The position numbers were made by a program, and so were the translations under genes. A stretch of DNA of 64,000 nt, from the NCBI RefSeq assembly GCF_005239225.2, contig NC_133297.1, forward strand, positions 20,634,147 through 20,698,146. The letters are read 5' to 3'. The DNA comes from Populus alba (Eukaryota > Streptophyta > Magnoliopsida > Malpighiales > Salicaceae). Position 1 is the first letter of the stretch; every line of letters starts with the position of its first letter. The notes under the pieces are model-generated. The model searched no databases and was not told the origin of the DNA. It was given only the letters and a program-made list of their open reading frames with translations. This document shows positions 58,994 through 64,000 of this stretch, piece after piece.

Positions 58994-59860
58994 TTATAAG
59001 AATTTTGCAGTTGTCTTTTTTGATGAGAATTGACTCCCACATGCTTCAGAATGACAAAGTTTAATGACACTACTTACCTCATTGTCAAGAATGCATCTTT
59101 GAAATTTTTGATTAGGACAATATTTGAATAAGTTAGGGTCGTCCCAATAAAAGTTCTTCACTTCGTTCAAAAACTTTCCTTTGTCTTCAGTACTCCAGTG
59201 AGCTGGCAAATCTCCTGAAGCAAGAAAATTGATATTTTTAGCAAACCAAGGCATTGAAATAAGATAAAGTAAGGATTTGTCAGGAGAGTAATCATCGATT
59301 GGTGGGATGTTAGATGTCAAATCTGTTGTCACTCTTGACAAAAGATCAGCATCAACATTTTTTGTGTCTTTTTCATCCATGATTTCTTCCTGAGAATAAA
59401 TCATTTGCAAATCTCCAGATTCATCCAATTTAATTTTACTCAAAGTAGATTCAAGTTGATCATGAACTAATTCTTTAATATGATCTACTTCTTGTAAATC
59501 ATTACCATCTCCAGGCTGCTTGCAAATCTTGAAAATATTCATCTCCAATGTCATGTTTCCAAAAGATAACTTCATAAGTCCATTCCTACAATTAATCAAT
59601 GCATTAGAGGTTGCAAGAAACGGACATCCTAAAATAACAGGAAATGAATTACATGCTTCAACAGGTTGCGTGTCCAAGACAATAAAATCCACAGGATAAA
59701 TGAATTTATCGACTTGTACTAACACATCTTCAATTATTCCTCTAGGCACTTTTACAGATCTATCGACAAGTAAAAAGTTACAGAAGTTGGTTTTAACTCA
59801 CCTAGATTGAGACTCTGAAAAATTGACTATGGAAGTAAATTCACACTAGCTCCAAGATCA
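58994..59860 (-). pseudogene. Protease remnant fused to the RNase H/integrase linker; RT deleted
   Basis: The protease active site DLGAS is at 59845-59859, followed by a broken segment. From 59749 the frame is open: PRGIIEDVLVQVDKFIYPVDF, VILGCPFLATSNALINC, SFGNMTLEMNIFKI. After QMIYSQEE near 59385 the reading jumps to DADLLSRVTTDL and SMPWFAKNINFLASGDLPAH, the segment after RNase H. Compared with 40850-42450 of the other element about 1.6 kb is missing, in frame. Confidence 0.88.
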
Positions 59861-60026
59861 AGTAAGGCTCTTTCAATTTTATGTTCTCTAATAAAGCAAG
59901 AAATTGTAGGACAACCAGGGTCTTTATATTTCAAAGCATTATTATTCTAAAGAATAACACTTACTTGTTCGGCTAAAAAGGCTTTCTTTTTCACATTCAT
60001 TTTTCTCTTCACAGTGCATAGATCTT

Positions 60027-61640
60027 TCAAAAATTTAGCATAGGAAGGAACCTGTTTAATAGCATCCAACAAAGGTATATTGATCCTTGTTTGAAAATTT
60101 CAAGGATTTCAGAATTGTGATTGACTTTCCTTTGTTTGGTCATGGCATGAGGAAATGGAAGTGCTGGCGGAGAATCAGTCTTTTCTTCACAATGTTCAAA
60201 TTCAACCCCTTCCTTAGCCTTAGAGGTTGACTCATCATCTTTCTCACAAGGTTCAAGAGTGGGTTTTTCAATAACCTTACCACTACGAAGAGTGATGACT
60301 GATTTGACTTGATCCATATGTTGACTTCCAGAACTACTTGCATTTGCATTGTATTGCCCCTTTGGATTTTGTTGTGGTTGAGATGGAAACTTACCTTTCT
60401 CTTGGAAACTGAGAGCAGATGTTAACTTTGCAAGAGTATCTTTAAAATCTGTCATGCCTTGAGCAAGTTGAGTGTTGATTGCCTCTTGCTTTTCAATGAA
60501 TGCATGCAATGTTTCCTCAAGATTTCTTCTAGGAGGTGGAGCATAAGGAGGTGCATATCCATGACAATTTTGGAAATTATGGTGTGCTTGAAATGGTGAC
60601 TGTAAAGTTTGTGGATTGTTGTTATCACTCTTCCAATTGAAATTTGGGTGATTTCTCCAACCAGGGTTGTATGTTTGCGAGTATGGGTTATGATTGGGCC
60701 TTTGGAAATTGTTTAAAGCATGGGCTTGTTTATGGAGGCATTCCTTGAAAGAAGGCAAAGTTGGACAGTCATTGGTTGCATGTTCATTTGTTTCACATAT
60801 TTGACACACAATGTCTTGAACAGATTTTAATTAACCACTCCTTTTCAATTCTAGTGCCTCGACTTTTCTAGCTAAAGATGCAAACTTGGCTTGGAGGTCA
60901 TGATCTTCTGTAAGGTTGTGCATACCTCCACTAGATGTATGAGTTTTACTTGGTGTCTCATAAGTACCTGTGGTGTCCCAATTTTGAGCATTTTCAGCTA
61001 GCAAGTCTAGGTATTTCATTGCTTCATTAGGGTCTTTATCTTCAAAAGTTCCATTGCACATCAATTCAACAATTTGCTTATCATTAGGTGTTAACCCTTC
61101 ATAAAATTGTGAAACCAATCTCCATGTTTCAAAACCATGATAAGGGCAAGTATTAAGCAAGTCTCGATACCTATCCCAACATTGGTAAAATGTTTCACCT
61201 GGTTTTTGAGTGAAAGTGATAATTTGTCTTTTGAAAGAGTTGGTTTTATGAGATGAAAAAAACTTCTTTAAAAATTGTTGTTGCATTTCATCTCAAACAC
61301 AAATGGATCCTGACCTAAGATTTTGTAGCCATGTTTTAGCTTTATCTTTTAATGAAAAAGGAAAAAGCTTTACTCTAATTGTATTCATGTTACAATTTAA
61401 GTCATTATAGGTGTTCCAAACTTCTTCAAATTCTCTCAAATCCAAGTATGAATTTTCTAGATCTAAGCCATGAAAAGAAGGTAAAAGTTGAATAATGCTT
61501 GGCTTAAAATTAAAATGGGATGCATCAGGAGGAAAAACTAAGCATGAGGGTGCACTTGTTCTTGTGGGATTCATGTGGTCTCTAAGTGTCTTAACACGGT
61601 TATTCTCATTATGAAGTAATTGGTTATCTTCTTCGACCAT
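60027..61640 (-). pseudogene. gag: Athila gag, nearly intact (two stops)
   Basis: The best gag of the window, one continuous frame of about 538 codons from MVEEDNQLLHNENN (61640). It has TLRDHMNPTRTSAPSC, LLPSFHGLDLENSYLDLREF, KPGETFYQCWDRYRDLLNTC, YNPGWRNHPNFNW, a QICETNEHATNDCP segment and the LRSGKV motif. Only two stops occur, at 61290-61292 (TGG to TGA in WDEM) and at 60831 (CAA to TAA). A frameshift separates it from the protease part. Confidence 0.9.
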
Positions 61641-61840
61641 ATTTTCTGAAAATGATGAGGATACCCTACAAAGTCTACCACTTAATGTACGTGACCAAAC
61701 ACTCATGCACGTGTAAAAAGAGAATAAAAGGAAGAAGAAAACAAAAGAAAAAGAAACAAAAGAAAAGAAACAAAGTTAGATATAAGAAAAGTGAAAAGCG
61801 AAAACAAAATAAAACTATAATTTGTACAAGAATTTACCTC

Positions 61841-61857
61841 CCCGGCAACGGCGCCAA
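61841..61857 (-). other. Primer-binding site, tRNA-Asp, perfect
   Basis: The plus strand reads CCCCGGCAACGGCGCCA, identical to the plant tRNA-Asp 3' end, five bases from the LTR end at 61863. Confidence 0.93.
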
Positions 61858-61984
61858 AAACTTGACACGACCAAAAGATTGATGTCTTCTCCCAAGTGCA
61901 AGAGTGTCGAAGTAATAAATAACCCGGCAAGACCGGGGTCGAACCACAGAGAGGTTAATTGTATAAATTATAAATAACAATAGA

Positions 61985-62040
61985 ACAACAACAAAAACAA
62001 GAATAACAACAATAACAACAACAACAATAACAACAATAAC

Positions 62041-62093
<53 letters not shown>

Positions 62094-62220
62094 TAATACT
62101 CAATACGTGGCGTTGTTATACCTGAGAATGATCTAAAAGATCGGGTCACAGGTTTCCAGCCTATATACTGAGTTTATGAAAAGATCAAAGAGATATATTA
62201 TATAATATAAACAGAATGTA

Positions 62221-62254
<34 letters not shown>

Positions 62255-62345
62255 GTAATAGTAATAGTAATAGTAATAGTAATAGTAATAATAATAATAG
62301 CAGTAGTAGTAATAGTAGTAGTAGTAGTAATAATAATAATAATAA
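61985..62345. repeat. AAC/AAT/AGT microsatellites in the LTR
   Basis: A (AAC)n-(AAT)n run at 61985-62100 and a (AAT)n-(AGT)n run at 62220-62345, longer than in the partner LTR. They explain the poly-Tyr and poly-Ile ORFs here. Confidence 0.9.
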
Positions 62346-63107
62346 AAGAAGAAGATGAAGAAATTAATGAGAACTTTGAGATGAAAGATTAATGTAAGGA
62401 TTAAACAATGATAAAAAATAAATGTCAAGGTTAGAGGATCCACCAATGGTATTTCAAATAAGTATAGTATAAACTCTTATTACTCAATTTGAAAACCACA
62501 CACAAAAGAGGTTCCAATCGAATGATTTGTCATTAATAGCTCATTATAAATTATTAACATGATCATATTAATTATCTTATTTACATAACACCAAACTTTT
62601 AAATATTGTCAGGAATTCATAATATTAACTGATGTTAACAACAAATCAAGTTTCTTTCATAGCTCAGGTGTAGGTAATACTATACGGTTGGGCTATGAGA
62701 GTGTCAAGCATTTGTTGTACCAAGTGTTATACAACACAAATCTAGATTAACCATTTAACAAGCAAGGTATTAAGAATTAGTAAGATAAAAAGATAAGACA
62801 TGTTAATATTAAACATTAAGGTCCATGTTGAGTTTACACTATATTTATTCTTACACCATTTGTGTAACCTTTTCACCTTGACATAATAAACTTAGCTAAA
62901 TATAATGAAGAAGAGAAACATAAATAAACAAAACAAGAACATAAATAAAATACAAGTTAACTAAGGAAAGGAAAGGAAAGGAAAAGCATAAACAAGATAT
63001 TAATGAAAGCAAAACTTAAAAATTACAAAAACAAATATAAAGAGAGAAATAAAAAGCATGAACTTGATCTGAACAACCAAGCCCCCAAATACATGGGAAA
63101 TGCCTTC

Positions 63108-63114
63108 TTTTATA
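63108..63114 (-). promoter_or_regulatory. LTR TATA box, inverted
   Basis: TTTTATA on the plus strand, equivalent to 55150-55156. In the 5' LTR this is the element's main promoter. Confidence 0.65.
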
Positions 63115-63790
63115 GGCTGAAATTCGGAATTATTGATTTGATAAATAATTGTTGAGTGGGTGGCCAACTTTTGACTTAATGAAAATCCTTATCTTCTTGT
63201 CTGAATAAAACAAAAATGCTAGTATCAGAACTGGGTCCACTGGAAAACATGAAAGTTGTATGAAATTGACTCAGATTTCTAGGAAAAAAAATGGAGGTCA
63301 TTTGGACTTTTAGAACTCCAGATATGGGCCAAACACTAAATATTGTTCGGGCTGCAGGACAGATTCGGACTTCTCCGTTGTTGCTATAATTTGGACTTGA
63401 AAACGGCCTTCTTAGATCTTGATGAAAAGATTAAAGTTGTAGGCCTATGTCTTACTAAATCTGTGTAAAAATTTGAGGTCAGTTGGACATCTGGAACTCG
63501 AGATATGACCTAATTACGAAACAGTGTTTCAGTTTGGACTGCACCAACATTTCTTTTCTAAGTTTTACCCTCTCTTTATCTTCACAAATTTCAGTAGTTG
63601 AATTCATCAATCAATCCTTTGATTTATGTGATAGGCCTGCATTTAAGATGAACATTTACCATATATTAGGGCATTTTATAGTATTAGACTTGTTATTATA
63701 AAACATGCTTTAGTTAAGGAGTTATTGATACTTTAAGTGCAAAATAATGATATAAAACCTTGATAAATATGCACTTTTAAGTACTAATCA

Positions 63791-63915
63791 CTTGGCATAA
63801 CATCCATGCCTACAACGCTTTCAAGAGAAAGCTTCTTCAATTAATCAAGGCCTGGTGGATAGAATTGGAACACGCTCCTAATATGAACATGAACCCACTA
63901 CCTAATCCTGCTTAA
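63791..63915 (+). pseudogene. gag: Tat/Ogre gag, 3' part
   Basis: After the target duplication the frame continues HNIHAYNAFKRKLLQLIK, then AWWIELEHAPNMNMNPLPNPA and TAA at 63913-63915. This matches the zinc-knuckle-like end of Tat/Ogre gag (the usual H...LK..IQ.LI..GW.....PN...NPLP pattern), confirming that 53985-63795 is an insertion. Confidence 0.85.
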
Positions 63916-64000
63916 AGCATATTAGGATGGAATGTTTGGGGAATATCGAAAGCATCAATGGTCCTGCATAGGTGTGGAAATGATAGCATGAATTTTTAAG

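Larger units (their letters stand above)
53990..63790 (-). mobile_element. Complete, internally deleted Athila-type element carrying an intact LOG homologue
   Basis: 9801 bp with exact TSD CTTGG inside the Tat gag. On the minus strand: 5' LTR (63790-61863), perfect tRNA-Asp primer site, gag, a protease remnant fused to the end of the RNase H/INT linker, an INT finger fused to the INT C-terminus, the unidentified ORF, the LOG homologue, duplicated hairpins, a polypurine tract and the 3' LTR (55833-53990). RT, most of RNase H and the INT core are absent, so it would depend on other copies for movement. Confidence 0.93.
61863..63790 (-). repeat. 5' LTR of the minus-strand Athila-type element
   Basis: 1928 bp with the same termini as 53990-55833 and very similar throughout. 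TATA box inverted at 63108-63114. The length difference is mostly in the microsatellites (61985-62100 and 62220-62345). Confidence 0.93.
49698..64000 (+). mobile_element. Tat/Ogre-type Ty3/Gypsy element, interrupted and cut by window end
   Basis: 5' LTR (49698-51994), tRNA-Arg-like primer site (51998) and gag (52729 on), in that order. The minus-strand Athila-type element at 53990-63790 splits gag. After it, gag resumes at 63791 and the element continues out of the window (63916-64000 has no recognisable domain). Confidence 0.8.

Noticed and set aside
61841..61857. Match to tRNA-Asp, as part of a tRNA gene
   Set aside because: Only the last 17 bases match, next to an LTR end. It is a primer-binding site.
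61834..62446. ORFs of poly-Ile/Val and poly-Tyr as membrane proteins
   Set aside because: They are translations of AAT/AAC/AGT microsatellites.

Overview
The window is a block of plant nuclear repeat DNA, almost certainly from a eudicot and probably from heterochromatin. Plant origin follows from the primer-binding sites (complements of plant tRNA-Asp, initiator tRNA-Met and a tRNA-Arg-like 3' end), the Athila, Tekay (chromodomain) and Tat/Ogre families of Ty3/Gypsy elements, and a plant L1-type LINE with DUF4283, endonuclease, reverse transcriptase and zf-RVT parts. I found no ordinary host gene, no rRNA or tRNA gene and no CRISPR. Most element ORFs carry stops or frameshifts.

Layout. 1-8331: a broken Athila-type copy (LTR, tRNA-Asp primer site, gag) and Athila LTR pieces in both orientations around a divergent GCAGCGA-repeat LTR, probably reshuffled by an inversion. 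8332-10861: degenerate, unassigned. 10879-20070: a full-length LINE on the minus strand with a 17-bp target duplication, split by a 3.0-kb solo LTR (12264-15275). 20088-25396: Tat-like LTR sequence in minus orientation, split by a second solo LTR (20591-23585, TSD TTAAC). 25397-36333: a divergent LTR split by a Tekay-type unit (25929-35443, TSD CACCT) whose coding body is inverted relative to its outer ends. 36334-49697: another LTR-like sequence holding an Athila element on the plus strand (about 37285-48159). 49698-64000: a Tat/Ogre element (LTR, tRNA-Arg-like primer site, gag) split in gag by a complete minus-strand Athila-type element (53990-63790, TSD CTTGG).

The most notable content is in the two Athila-type elements with preserved 3' regions. 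Between integrase and the 3' LTR, in sense orientation, each carries an uncharacterised ORF followed by a complete, intronless homologue of plant LOG (LONELY GUY, cytokinin riboside 5'-monophosphate phosphoribohydrolase). In the minus-strand element the 217-codon LOG frame is uninterrupted, although reverse transcriptase, RNase H and the integrase core have been deleted. In the plus-strand element the LOG frame is the same length with two stops. Both copies share a TATA-like leader before LOG and a duplicated hairpin motif before the 3' LTR. This looks like a retroelement lineage that took up a hormone-activation gene and amplified it, probably partly by trans-mobilisation.
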